Shown here: positions 29,001 to 39,054 of the stretch, piece after piece
Layout of the letters: each line of letters starts with the position of its first letter
Numbering within the stretch: position 1 is the stretch's first letter
Source of the DNA: Montifringilla adamsi
Lineage: Eukaryota; Chordata; Aves; Passeriformes; Passeridae
Assembly (NCBI GenBank): GCA_017590115.1
Contig: JAGGNK010006559.1
Coordinates: 12,478,162-12,542,161, forward strand
DNA length: 64,000 nucleotides
Direction of reading: 5' to 3'
The notes under the pieces: generated by a model
What the model saw: only the letters and a program-made list of their open reading frames with translations
Told to the model about the DNA's origin: nothing
Databases searched by the model: none
Translations under genes and position numbers: made by a program

Positions 29001-32000
29001 TGTTTAGACTTCATTTTCCAAATTGTCCATTTTGGGTGCAAAGACCTGGAATACAGTTTCAGCCAAATTCCGCTGAAAATAAAAACAGAATAAAGTGGAA
29101 TAAATTTCAAGAATAGTCACTTCATTTTTTTTATGCACATCTCAGCTACCACTGAGCATAGTGTTAGCACAAAAACAATCAGTCCTGTCTGTCTTCCCGA
29201 AGATACAGGAGCCAGGATGAAGTTCTGTGATAGCACAGTCATAGTCAGCAAAGTAAGTGAAAACTGATAAAGGTTAAGCAAAAAATTTTGAAAATTCCAC
29301 CCCAAAATAATGATGCATCATCCTCATAGAAAATCAGTGGAAAAAGTGGTTTAATACCTCTTATTCAACCAAGATAATCTGTACACTTCAAGTGTCTCAG
29401 ATCCAGCTGAAAGCGGTGTGGAAGAGGACAATTTAGAATCACCTTTGTTTGGTGGTACCAAAGTCATGTCTATCCCTTCTTCACTCTCTTTGGAAAAGCC
29501 CAGAGAAGACATGACTTTCTGAAGTCAAAGAAATATGTGACTGTAATGATGGGTTCATCTCTTTCATGCCAGGAAAAATATGAGGTCACATTTCAGCCCC
29601 TCATACTCCTGTATCTCTAGGACAGTTCACAGAATACTGAGTACAGGAACCTAAAACAATTCAAACAGTAATCTGTGAGTACAGGTTGCCAATAAGTTTT
29701 CTCATTCTGAAGTGCTAGACACATAGTGTACATAACTGCACTAAAGAAAATGAATAGCAAGGGCAACAAATTCTTAAGAGACATTTTCACCATTTATCAG
29801 CAAGATTACCTTTACCAGTTCTCACTTATCCTCAGGCAAACTTACACTACTGAGTATTTTATGGCATCTTCCCCTCTCCTCAAAGCATTCAAGGACTAGA
29901 TCCATCCCACACTGCCTCCTACCCATCAAAACCATTCTCAATTCATCAGCCACTGAGAATAAGCCCCCACATGCTGAGAGCCAGGCTCTGGTTATTGATG
30001 CAAACCTATTCAGGGATTTTGCAAAAACCTTCCAGCCCACTGCTCTGCAGATATATACAGAATTCCCCACTGCCATTTTTTGAGACAAAAGTGTCTAAAA
30101 CACACAGACCAACAAATAAGCTACTGTGACTGGTAAAGGTGAGTTCACAGTCAACATGAGTTTTCAACCTTCCTTTCACCAAAAGCAGGGTGGGAAGGGT
30201 AACATAAAGAACAATCCCATAACTGAAAGTTTTAAGATACTTCTATTTTAAGACTATACAAGGCAGCCAAGTTACCAGATAGTATCAAACATTTCTGGTG
30301 GAGAAGGGAAATACTTTTTAACTCCAAAGCAGTTTAGAATTGTCCAGTGATCAAAAAAGGACAGATGCCCTTAATACAACATCACCAGGGAAATTTGAGC
30401 TTTATATCATCCAATTGGTCTTCACCAGCCTAAAAAGTCCAGTAAAATAACCTCCTATAAAACTCTGCTGTTAACTAGAAACCCCTTCCCAAGACAGACA
30501 CCCTTTGATGGAGGGAGATACTTTGCATCTTACTGTATGATGCTGAAAAGAGAGGGCTTAGTAGCAGTAGGCATTTGCTGCATTTTGAAGTTGCAGACTT
30601 AAGCAATTTAGTTGACTGAAAACAGACTAATGCCAAATACCTACCACTCTCATCCTCACTCCCAGTAACATATTGCTTCTTTGTTTCCCAAAACAGTGTT
30701 GTGCAAGCAAAGAAATTAGTTCAAGAAACTCAAAAATTCAGCTAGGTCAGGGAGACAGAGTAGAAGATGAAGGAGGACTTGGAATCACAAGTGTTTAGGA
30801 AGGTATCACTGCCCCCTCATCCTCACCTTCTGAAGAATTCAGGACAGATAAATCAAAAAGGCATCCAACAGGGAAGCACAAGTTTGCCTCTTGCACAGCA
30901 GAATGTATGCCCTTCTTGCCTCAAATTGTTAATACTCATCTCAAGGCCTCTTACTGGATATTACTACAACAAGCCAAACAAACCTTTTACTGCTAAATCA
31001 AATGCCAGAATCAGACACATCATCATCAGCCATCACTTGACCACAATGGCAAAAGACTTTCCCCTGTGCTCTCACATCCTCTCACACAAGCACATTCTGC
31101 TGGTGATCAGAATCTTCAAGTTTTCGCAGGCAGACCATATCTGTGAACTTCCCACACTGCATGATAGGAAGGCTGGAATACCCCATGCTGGGGCACAGAG
31201 GGTGCAGAAAGGGAGGGGTCATAAACATTTCCTTGTTTTCAACAGTTATATTGGAGACATCAGTGCAAGAACTGCTCAAGCACACACATTAATACAAACA
31301 GGCAAAAGACAAATCACTGCATTAGGCAACACAGACATACCACAATGAAAGACTGATGGTCCTGTTGCATCAAGAACATCACCCTGTACATCAAGGACAG
31401 CAGAAATATCCTAAAAAAGATACTCAGCCTAAAAACCAAGGTCAGATTTGTCACAGAAATATGCAGGGACTTCAATTAAAACTTCTGTTCATGCAGTTTC
31501 TCATTCTCATTCTCTTGCACTGCAAGACTCAGGGTCTTGAGAAGGGCCATTAAATCCATCAGGAAGAAATGACCTGGTCCCACTGAACCAATCAGGCTCC
31601 TAGATAAGGGAAAGTAACTCTTCCCAAGTCCCATTTGTGCACATACACTAATCTCTGTTGGTTAGAAAATGGAAACAGAGATCGTCGAGATGGAGACAGA
31701 TGAATTATCTTCTCCTGAACAGCCACAGTGATTTTATGCTGCCTTACCACCCTGAAGTGGAAAACACATGGCAAGATTGGTAATTTGTGTCAGCTATGTA
31801 ATTTTTATCTATCCTTACCTGCTGACAGCCTCAAAACCTAAATCTGGATTACAGATCTTCCCTTTAAATTCATCAGTTCTAAAGGTATCAATGCCGAGGT
31901 AAACAAATTAATCCAACATACAAGTTTCAGTAAAAAAGGGAGAAATAGATTCATACCAGGTACAGCAACTTCCTATAGAGGAAGACATTCTCTTATTCAA

Positions 32001-35000
32001 ACACTAACACAGTAGAATCTTAGAAAGAAAAGGATGCCCAGATCCTGGTTATCACATACTAACCCGGGTCTCTCCTCTTTACACTTTGACAAAATTATCA
32101 TCATATTGGTAGGAGCAATTTATTAACTCTGTATAAGCAATCCTTAGAAAAAATTGTGTTGGTATTTACCTTCATCTCTTTTGTTCTCATTTAGAAATCA
32201 CTAAAACTTCACAAACTGAGCAACAGATAAAAACCACTAGTGGATCATTTGATTGAATCAATCCCTCTGCAAAAACCTGATGAAAGAATTAAGGAAGACT
32301 TCAAAACTGTGAAAGCTATGACAATTCCATAAAGCTACTGGAGACACACCATTAAGGATCACGTGAACTGAAAAGTTTGTGCAGGTCCATGTGAATACAA
32401 AGAAATAGTCGTAAATTTTAAAACAAAAAAAAGTGCTAACAGCAACATTTCAAAGCACTGGATTTAATTTTTACCTTGTAACTCCCATTAAATAACAGGC
32501 TCTGCACAGTTAGAATTCCATGCAACACATGCTGTGGGCTATGCAGGGCAATTTCAGCAGAGTAACTGCCCATAGGTGCATGCATCAGAGCTCTGGCATC
32601 AGAGAAACTAAATTAGAAGGACTCGTAATTCAGGCAAACACATCTACAGCACAACTGAGACCTTTCTTCTTCCTTACTTGTCATTGGCCAGCTCATAGAA
32701 GCGCTTATTCACACAACCAACAGCCAATAGAGACACAGCATCCAAATAGGAAAATATCTTCAGCAGCATTTCTGATGGCATGCTGGAAAAGAAAAATGAA
32801 TACTGTTAGACTTGCCTGCAAATTCAGAAATGACAATGGCAGAGAATTTTAATTTCGAACCAGACAAAAACAGAAGAGGTGGAAACCAGCAGGTTGTAAA
32901 CAGATTAATCAAAAATCACTTGAAGAGTTAAACTGTGGAGTTTGGGGTCTAATTTCACTCTCTGGCATGCGACATTTGCCTAAAATAATTCATCATAACT
33001 TATTCAAGTGGCAAAGCACAATTACATGAAAAGTTATGGGTTGGCATTTTCATTAAACTTTGTTAACTTTAACTATGTTTTACATGAAACTACCTCATTT
33101 TGCTTCAGTTCCTTACTGCTTTTACCATGATTTTAACATTTATTCCATAAACACCAGCATTTGCAAAACTGCAGATACATTCACTCTCCCTTTTGACTGA
33201 GGTGTCAGGTCTCAGGATGCACTGGAATAGAAACGTCCTACGCTAACAGCAAGATCATGCTCTACCTCATCATAATCTTCAAACTGTATATGCTCAGGGG
33301 TCTTGTGCAGTTTTCATTTATGTCAACAGAAAGATGCAAACTTCAAAGTAAGAGCCAAATGTTACCTTGAAAATGTCAATGTCTCTGTGCATCTGGAAGG
33401 CTGCCTGAAATGCAAGCACCAGTCTAAGCATGGCAAGCAGAACATACCCTGGAGATGAGCCAATGTGATTTTTGCATTAAGAGACAGGAACCTCATACCA
33501 TTTGAGCAGTACCTCATAACTGCACAGAGTTTAAAACACGTGAATTTTATACTCTAATTTTCTTGAGCATTGAGTATGGTCACATCAAAATCAGCGCTGC
33601 AAATAAAAGGTGCTCTGAAAGTCAACAACCCAGCCGTGCCTCTTGTCCTTTTATTACTGCAAGTGTTATTTGCAACACTTGTTGATTTCTAACATTATTT
33701 CAGAAGCAGAGGGTACCCTTTAAAGAGTAGCGTGATAATGCCAATACCTCAATGTTTGTATTAAACTCAGAATCTTAGTTGCATTGACACAGAAGCAACA
33801 TGCCAAAACTGGCACTGTTATTATGTGAAATAACTCATACACTGTAAGCCTAAAGCAGTTAATGCACTCATTCCAGAAATAATTTAGAAGTGCTATCTTA
33901 AAAAGCTGCAGATTAGCTAAAATAATACGCTTGATCCAGAATTTTCAACCATATTCTTCTTCCTTTGAAGGAAGCTGAAAGGATTTTTTTCTTTTTTCTC
34001 TCACCATTACACCAGTCTGACAGCACTGAGGTACTAAACTGGCCATCCAATGCAAAACAGTGAAATCACTACAAGCTATCAAATGTATAAAACAAGGAAA
34101 ACTAATTACTTTTTCAGATAACATATTCTTAGATTTTTTTTTGAGTGCCCATGACTTGCAAAGGAGCTGCTGAAGGCTTCACACAGCTTGGAAAACATAT
34201 ATATTCCTTATGAACTTAGAAAAGAACACAAAGGAGAACCATGCCAGAAAACATTAGAAGGCAAACACAGGATCCTAAAGTAGGCCAGGAAAGCAAACCT
34301 TTTCAACTCGGAGTATCTGACAAAGAAATCTCCAAGATATGAATATAATTACTGCAAGCAGTCAAAAGACAGCTTACAGGGGGACTTCCACTCTTACTCC
34401 TAACATAAAGACATACTCACCTCTCAATGCGCACATTTGGTTTCAGTTTTATGGGAGGTGTCAAGTACAGATTTTTAATTCCAGCATTTACCGTTTCAGA
34501 ACATTCCCTAGGCCTGGCAGCAAAGGTCCTTAACCTACTTGTAAGAAGGAAAAGCTGTTAAGAGTCACATATTAGCAAAATGTAGGAATACACATACTGT
34601 GCACACCTAGAAACAACATTTCAACCAATGCAGGATGCAGGGAATACATCACACAGCAACCATTATTACATGAACAATTACACCCATGTTAAAATATCTG
34701 GCATCAAGAAGATTCAGATTTAAACTCACAGCTGTCAATACTGTGATCGATCTCTCACAGCAGGCAAAGGGAATAATAGTGCTCCCCCAAATCAGTTTGA
34801 ATCCAGTAGAGATCTATTACCCTTAGACAGCAGCACCACTGCTTGGCCACCACAACCTAGCTCCACTGAGGCCCCTGCAGCAAGTCACACTCACTGATTA
34901 ATCTTCTGTTTCACAACATTACTCCAGAGACATTTTTGAGCCACCTAACTTTGCTAAGCCATTAAAAGATACCAAATAAAAACAATACCTTGAAACTTCC

Positions 35001-37169
35001 TCAGAAACTGTTGCAGGTCAAAAAGAATTTGTATACTTTCATACTATACTATGCTGTTTACTTGCATAAACAGCAAGAAAGGAGATTTAATCCATGAAAC
35101 AGAGGGCAGCTAACAACCTCTAAGGGATGTCCAGATGTTAGACAGACAAATTACTTGTTGGCAGAATCGCTTTGTTAAGGTTTAGGGCTTGACATGCTTC
35201 ACTGATTTCAAACCTAGAGGGACATTACCAAAGCTTGGGAAGAAGGATGGCCACTACTAGTGGACACAAAGAATGCGGAATTTACAGGCCACAAGGATAC
35301 GTGGAACAACTCCCAAGATAAGGAAGAAATTATTAAAGCTAACTCAGCAGTTGTGCTGAAATCAGCTCCAGCTTCCAGAAATGTGAGATTGCGGTCACTG
35401 ACCCAAGAAACTCACTGACTCAAAAAAGACAAAGACTGAACATGCAAAGTAATTAGCGTGAGAAGCAAGAGAATCATTACCCAACAGAGGACAGAAAACG
35501 AATTAGTAAGAGAATTATGCAACTTGTAGCCAAAGAAAACTAATTCCTCCCTTAGCTAAAATGCATCAATTCGTAAAACATTTTAATAGTTGGTGTGTCA
35601 GCTTTGTGGATTTGCCACCCAGCACTCCCTTCTGTGCAGAACTGTAGATACATCAAATACCTCAACCCTGTGTCTGGATTGGCCTCTTGCACACCACAGT
35701 GAAAGAACGTATTTTGGCAACACTTCCACATCACAATTTGGATAGAAAAGAAAGGAACTTTATATATTTCTAACACAAATTCTTACAATCCAACCGCTCA
35801 CACATTTTTCCAAGTTTTCTGATAGGAAGGACTTCATAAGCTGTAATTGCAAACAAATACTATCATTAATCCACAGAGAAAAATGGAGACAGAGCTTCAA
35901 TCTTAAACCAAATCCTTACACTTCATACCCACTGATGCCACCAAGCAGTCAGAGCTCCCCATTCACTGCATTATTGATGTTTTAAATTGCCAGCAGATTT
36001 CCAACACCTAGCCAAACCAGCTCTGGGTTTCTAGGCAACCAATCCATATGGGGGGGAAATAGCCAATTTTAAACTATATGGGTACCACATACATTTAATG
36101 CCTACTGGTTTTGATTTAAGATTGATTTATCCTCAAAGAAAAATAAAATCAAAAGAAATTGACAACTCTGGTCTACATTGTCAACTGTGCTATGTAAAAA
36201 AAAACCCAATTCAAGACATTTTATTGAGAATTGCTATAAGCTTAACAAAAAAAGACAAGCACATTTCAGCTTGGGTGCCAATCCTGATAGACCAGCTAAA
36301 TTAACTACTAAAAAAAGTAGTCTTATAATAAATACAACCTGGAGATCAAACAAGGTTTTGACTCATGTATCATTATCAAGAACTGTTAGATGATGAGGAA
36401 CTAACAAACTGCCATTAAAGAGATTTAGAGACACAAGTTATGTTCAACAGCAGCAGAGCTATCACTTCTGTATGCTCCAGGGCAGCACATCCCAGGCTAT
36501 TCTGCCCTGAATCCATGCTGAAAGCAGAGAGTTTGGGCATACTCTATGGGGACACAACTTCACAGACTCCAGCCACAGGACTAATTCAGGTAAGAAGCTG
36601 GACTCTGGATTTTAAAGCTCACTACCATAGACAAGCATAACCTGCATAGCCTGTATTCAGTCCTTCTTGCTCATTTAAACCACCCCCCCTTTCTTCACCC
36701 CAGGGAGATATATCTGAGGAAAGAAACATTTTGCCCACACATTCCTTGAAAACTTTAATGTAACAGCTATAGTAGCCATTAAACTAACTCTGTATTGTCA
36801 CTACAGCACCTCCTTCAAGCTCAAGGACATACCGAAGTTTAAGCTCCCCTTTCCAGGCAGACCAAAGAAGTGTTAAACCCAGGCCTCCATGAACCTGGCA
36901 GCATCAGCGTTTTCCCTCTGCAAGGCGCTCACAGGGCCAGGGGTAGGGAGGGAAGAGCACCATGGCCACAGCCCTCGCCGTGAAGAGTAAAGAACTAGAA
37001 ACCAGAGCCGTGGAGCAGGTGAAATAAGTTTCCCAGAGGAGCAATGGGAGCTGAGAGAAAACAGCAAACCACCCTCCCCGGGAAAGGTGAAGAAGGCCGA
37101 GCAGGCAGCCCCGGGCCGGCAGAGCCCCGCTCGGCGCGCCCGCGGTTACCTGCCACGGCCCGTCGCCAT
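13818..37169 (-). CDS. FBXO15: F-box only protein 15, complete 10-exon coding region
   Basis: Substrate-recognition subunit of an SCF (SKP1-CUL1-F-box) E3 ubiquitin ligase; the mouse gene is a known Oct3/4-Sox2 target in pluripotent cells. Coding exons, 5' to 3' on the minus strand: 37169-37150, 34534-34421, 32782-32678, 29072-28830, 28571-28362, 26539-26410, 24234-24152, 23005-22860, 17369-17245 and 14087-13818. All junctions are GT-AG, phases join without a break, and the sum is 1446 nt (481 aa plus TGA). Human FBXO15 is about 510 aa; the bird N-terminus is shorter. It opens with MATGRGR as in human, has an F-box at residues 46-87 (MPSEMLLKIFSYLDAVSLL), and ends VNSWCGTNY versus human INHWFGTEY. 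GYWKKEYI and PYTGLP blocks are also shared. The start has a good Kozak context (GCC ATG G). It is divergent from TIMM21. Confidence 0.96.
15243..15600 (+). mobile_element. Solo-LTR-like fragment of an endogenous retrovirus (FBXO15 intron 9)
   Basis: Begins TGTCCTGGTTCTGGTCAGGA and runs through TTAATTTTTGCAGTAGCCAG, a TTATTAATATTATTGCTGCT stretch, AAACTGCTCTTTTCTCAACC and TTTACCTTTTGTGCCTCCAG. It ends near TGGTTACA. These blocks resemble avian ERV LTRs as I know them. It starts TG and ends CA, about 358 bp. No gag, pol or env sequence is adjacent and I see no clear target-site duplication, so it is read as a diverged solo LTR. Confidence 0.65.
16121..16335 (-). mobile_element. CR1 LINE 3' fragment (FBXO15 intron 9)
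   Basis: Starts with ATAGAATCACAGAATTATTT and GGTTAGAAGGGACCT, the reverse complement of a CR1 3' end. It continues through the AATCCACCCTCTTTTAAA-like and CATCACTACAAGCC-like CR1 blocks. Sense is on the minus strand. It is interrupted by T- and C-rich tracts. Confidence 0.85.
17245..17369 (-). CDS. FBXO15: FBXO15 coding exon 9
   Basis: Residues 351-392. It contains DIENGYLRLRVVNLKDNRK and HLPIVGTLGICWETDVFKG, matching human NIENGHVKLIVIHLKNNRE and HLPLIGKVGLSWKTDIFDG. The acceptor is TATTTTCAG. The donor GTCAGA is weaker than the others in the gene. Confidence 0.94.
22860..23005 (-). CDS. FBXO15: FBXO15 coding exon 8
   Basis: Residues 302-351. It contains QYAPPPNKPLLDD, SEYGLHDYSLHLDLHG and MYLCGSFKCLF, matching human LPPHSPFLDD, PEYGLHGYQLHVDLHS and FYLCGTFRNLF. 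It ends in phase 1 at donor GTAAAG. Confidence 0.95.
24152..24234 (-). CDS. FBXO15: FBXO15 coding exon 7 (83 nt)
   Basis: Residues 275-302. A short exon reading EIAFVMANLHYNQLLERS and LGSAT, matching human ELAFVMANLHFHHLVERS and LGSAT. The acceptor is AACTTTTCAG and the donor GTAAGT. An ORF-length search alone would miss it. Confidence 0.96.
26410..26539 (-). CDS. FBXO15: FBXO15 coding exon 6
   Basis: Residues 231-274. It contains RRFSLIAEYHLANLT and LFSLSPGLLVGTWK, aligning to human RWHSLIAKYNLSHLT and IFCLHPGLLVGVWK. It ends in phase 0 at donor GTAAGA. Confidence 0.95.
27238..27375 (-). mobile_element. CR1 LINE fragment (FBXO15 intron 5)
   Basis: GGATGGGGCATCCACAACCT, then CACCACCCTCACAGTAAA and ATTTCATCCTAATC: the antisense of the CR1 3' region. 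Both ends are degraded; the terminal octamer repeat is lost. Confidence 0.8.
28362..28571 (-). CDS. FBXO15: FBXO15 coding exon 5
   Basis: Residues 161-231. It contains SGLSWIIVLKDKNGKEHV, FKDTSVTVLWHG and DWPCLDMLSTLKLFGVTP, aligning to human LGWAIILKEKGGKEY, NDTSVTVIWYG and KWPCLASLSTLDLCGMTP. The donor is GTGAGT. Confidence 0.95.
28830..29072 (-). CDS. FBXO15: FBXO15 coding exon 4
   Basis: Residues 80-161. It completes the F-box (GIWLKLY) and contains GYWKKEYIFKQ and LDPYTGLPCKNKEAMK, matching human AGYWKKEYITKQ and VNPYTGLPVKTKEALR. The acceptor is TTTATTTTCAG and the donor GTAAGC. Confidence 0.95.
29358..29518 (-). other. Exon-like open segment in FBXO15 intron 3 (unconfirmed)
   Basis: Bounded by an acceptor-like TTTCTTTGACTTCAG and a donor-like AG/GTATTA. 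An open frame from ATG at 29512 reads MSSLGFSKESEEGIDMTLV and ends EVYRLSWLNK. Inserted between exons 3 and 4 it would read through the wrong frame into a TAG, so it cannot be a simple cassette exon. As an alternative first exon it would splice in phase to exon 4, giving a protein without most of the F-box. No human counterpart is known to me. Confidence 0.25.
29519..32677. other. Distal part of FBXO15 intron 3, with a 193-codon antisense ORF
   Basis: The only notable content is an uninterrupted plus-strand frame at 30767-31348, antisense to FBXO15, without recognised domain. The remainder is AT-rich intron. Confidence 0.5.
32678..32782 (-). CDS. FBXO15: FBXO15 coding exon 3 (F-box)
   Basis: Residues 45-80. 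It carries most of the F-box: MPSEMLLKIFSYLDAVSLL, then the VNKRFYELANDN tail, nearly identical to human (MPSEILLKIFSYLDAVSLL; RRFYHLANDN). The F-box contacts SKP1. The acceptor is TTTTCCAG and the donor GTAAGG. Confidence 0.97.
34421..34534 (-). CDS. FBXO15: FBXO15 coding exon 2
   Basis: Residues 7-44 (RLRTFAARPREC...KPNVRIE). The acceptor ends TTACAAGTAG and the donor is GTGAGT. The linker before the F-box is poorly conserved with mammals, so assignment rests on splice signals and on phase continuity with exons 1 and 3. Confidence 0.85.
34535..37149. other. FBXO15 intron 1
   Basis: About 2.6 kb between the first coding exon and exon 2. No repeat family or gene recognised. Confidence 0.7.
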
Positions 37170-37430
37170 GGCCGCTGCGCCGTGGACACCGGCGGCGTCG
37201 CACCCCCGGCGGGGAGGGGAGGGGAGGAACAAGCGCTGCCACCGCCCGAGATACGCCCTGGGGCGGGGTGGGACGGCCGCAGCCCGAGGGAGGCGATGCC
37301 TGGGAGCGCGGCCCGGGGAAGGCGGGGCTGGAGCGCGGCCGTGCGCGGCGCTCGGGAAGCGTTAACGACCCGCCGAACGACAGTGCTGCGCCATGAGCGC
37401 CCTGGCGGCTGCCCCGGCCCACAGTGAGCT
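37080..37430 (-). promoter_or_regulatory. CpG-rich island over the FBXO15 first exon
   Basis: Strongly GC- and CpG-rich, in sharp contrast with the AT-rich surroundings, and it contains the FBXO15 start codon at 37169. Typical of a vertebrate TATA-less promoter. No TATA box is evident. The exact transcription start cannot be placed from sequence. Long open frames here on both strands are a GC effect. Confidence 0.75.
37150..37169 (-). CDS. FBXO15: FBXO15 coding exon 1 (start codon)
   Basis: Encodes MATGRG plus two bases of codon 7, followed by the donor GTAACC. The N-terminal residues match human FBXO15 exactly, which decides the start codon. It lies inside a CpG-rich island. Confidence 0.9.
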
Positions 37431-37462
37431 CCGAGCTCTCGGGCACTGTGTTCTCGGGTCTC

Positions 37463-38257
37463 AGATTCGCAGAATTAATTAGGACCTCTGAGATTACTTT
37501 GTCCAACCTATGGCCAAACACCACCATGGCAATTAGACCACGGCACTAAGTGCCAATTCCTCCAATTGCCAGTCTTTCCTTAAAAATCTCCGGGGTCGGT
37601 GGCTCCACCACCTTCCTTAGCAGCTCTTTCCAATGTCTAATCGTCTTTTGTGTGAAGAAATTCTTCCTAATGTCCAACCTAAACCTCCCCTGGTACAACT
37701 TGAGGTCACTTCCTCTTGTCGGAGAAGACACTGTCTCCCACCTGGCCACAGCCTCCTTCCAGGGATTTGTACAGAGTGATAAAGTCTCCCTGAGCCTCGT
37801 TTTCTCCAAGCTAAACATCCCCAGCTCCCTCAGCCGCTCCTCCTAAGACTTGTGCTCCAGCTTCACCAGTTCCATTGCCCTTCTCTGGACCCGCTCCAGC
37901 AGCTCAATGTCCTTCTTAAATCGAGGGCTTCAAAACTGAGCACAGTACTCAAGGTAAGCAGCAGCAACAGTGCCAAGTACAGTGGGACAATCACCTCCCT
38001 AGTCCTGCTCACAGCATTGGTTTTGACACAGGCCAGGGAGCCATTGGCTTTGGCCACCTGGGCACACAGTGGCTCACGTTCAGCAGCTGGCGATCAGCAC
38101 CCCCAGGTCCTTTTCCATCAGCACCTCTCCAGCCACTCTGTCCCCAGCGCTGCCTACGGTTGTGAGCAGCACCTGACACTTGACCTTGTCTGAACCTCGT
38201 GCCGTTGATCTCAGCACATCGATTTAGCCTGTCCACATCCCTCTAGCCGTCTCCATC
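37463..38257 (-). mobile_element. CR1 LINE, 5'-truncated copy between FBXO15 and TIMM21
   Basis: Non-LTR retrotransposon fragment, sense on the minus strand, with its 3' end near 37463 (AATTAATTAGGACCTCTGAG is the reverse complement of a CR1 tail). The minus frame at 37818-37546 shows CR1 ORF2 C-terminal features (MFSLEKTRLRE, LYQGRFRLDIRKNFFT, HWKELLRKVVE). Further upstream the ORF2 remnant is split by frameshifts and stops. The copy lacks the upstream reverse transcriptase and endonuclease regions and is inactive. It separates the two CpG islands. Confidence 0.9.
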
Positions 38258-38447
38258 CGTGGAAACGTCAACTGCATCGCTCTAACACATATATATGTGC
38301 AAGGCCAAGAAAACCATGTACGAAAACACAGCTTTAAAAGGGTGAACGGCACCGCAGGCGCTGCGAGCAGCCCCCCCCATCCTCTGAAACGAGCCGGGGG
38401 TCCCGCCCGCGGAGGGCGGGCTGTGGCGGTGGCAGCGGCGGCGCTGG

Positions 38448-38466
38448 GCATGGCGGGCGCTGTAGT
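38448..38466 (-). promoter_or_regulatory. ZNF143/STAF-like site, minus orientation
   Basis: On the plus strand, GCATGGCGGGCGCTGTAGT resembles the reversed SBS consensus GCATGCTGGGAATTGTAGT, keeping GCATG, the GGG core and TGTAGT. It lies about 305 bp before the TIMM21 ATG. ZNF143 commonly drives CpG-island and bidirectional promoters. Motif match by eye only. Confidence 0.4.
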
Positions 38467-38517
38467 GACCTCGCTGGGAGCCGCTCCCGGCGGCGGGCGG
38501 GAGAGGGAGCCCGCTCA

Positions 38518-38535
38518 AACTACGGCTCCCAGGAC
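38518..38535 (+). promoter_or_regulatory. ZNF143/STAF-like site, plus orientation
   Basis: AACTACGGCTCCCAGGAC resembles the consensus ACTACAATTCCCAGCATGC, keeping ACTAC and TCCCAG. It lies about 235 bp upstream of the TIMM21 ATG and faces the opposite way to the site at 38448. Motif match by eye only. Confidence 0.4.
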
Positions 38536-38771
38536 CCGCCGCCGCCGCTCGCTGCTCCGCCGTCCCAAACATTTCCGCCGGGGCAGCGGCCAGCGGCGAC
38601 CGGCGGCGGTAAAGGTTCAGGTGGGCTCCTGAGCTGGAGCAGCGGCCGCTCGGGGCGGGAGGCTGCCCGGGCACTTCCCCGAGGATTCCCCGGGAGAGCG
38701 GTGGCGAGCGGCACAAAGTCTCCGTTCGGCTCGCCTGCCCCGGCCGTGGCCGTGCGCGGGCGGCGGGAGCC

Positions 38772-39054
38772 ATGCCCGGCGTGCTGCCCCGGCCGCTGCC
38801 CGCCTCCCTCGGGCGGGGCTGCCTGGGCCGCTGGCTGCTCGCCGCTCGCGGGTGGGCGCTCCTGGGAGCCGGCACCGCGTCCTGCTCCTGCCTGAGGTGG
38901 CGGCACCAGCCCCCGCTGCTGCTCAGAGCCGCCCGTCAGAGCTTCGGCACGCAGGTTGGAAGGCTGAAAGCTGCAAAACCTGGCGATAATAGCAAAGATG
39001 TGTCCGTGCAAAGGGCGCTGAACGAGGAAACGCTGGTGTCGGCGGCTCAGAAAG
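38772..39054 (+). CDS. TIMM21: TIMM21 exon 1 (presequence)
   Basis: Residues 1-94 plus one base. It starts [16 protein letters not shown] and is rich in Arg, Leu and Ala with no acidic residue in the first 60 positions, as expected of a matrix-targeting signal. This part is poorly conserved with mammals. The donor is GTAAGG. Confidence 0.9.

Noticed and set aside
32520..32852. 110-codon plus-strand frame over the FBXO15 F-box exon
   Set aside because: Antisense shadow of exon 3.
37044..37427. 127-codon plus-strand frame at the FBXO15 promoter
   Set aside because: GC-driven open frame with no homology, antisense to exon 1 of FBXO15.
36904..37527. 207-codon minus-strand frame across the FBXO15 promoter
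   Set aside because: It runs through CpG-island DNA and the CR1 tail and overlaps the real FBXO15 start in another frame. Low stop density is caused by GC content; no recognised domain.
38282..39011. Long minus-strand frames (197 and 163 codons) over TIMM21 exon 1
   Set aside because: Antisense shadows in a GC-rich island. Their Pro/Arg/Gly/Ser-rich composition mirrors the CpG sequence, and TIMM21 is on the other strand.
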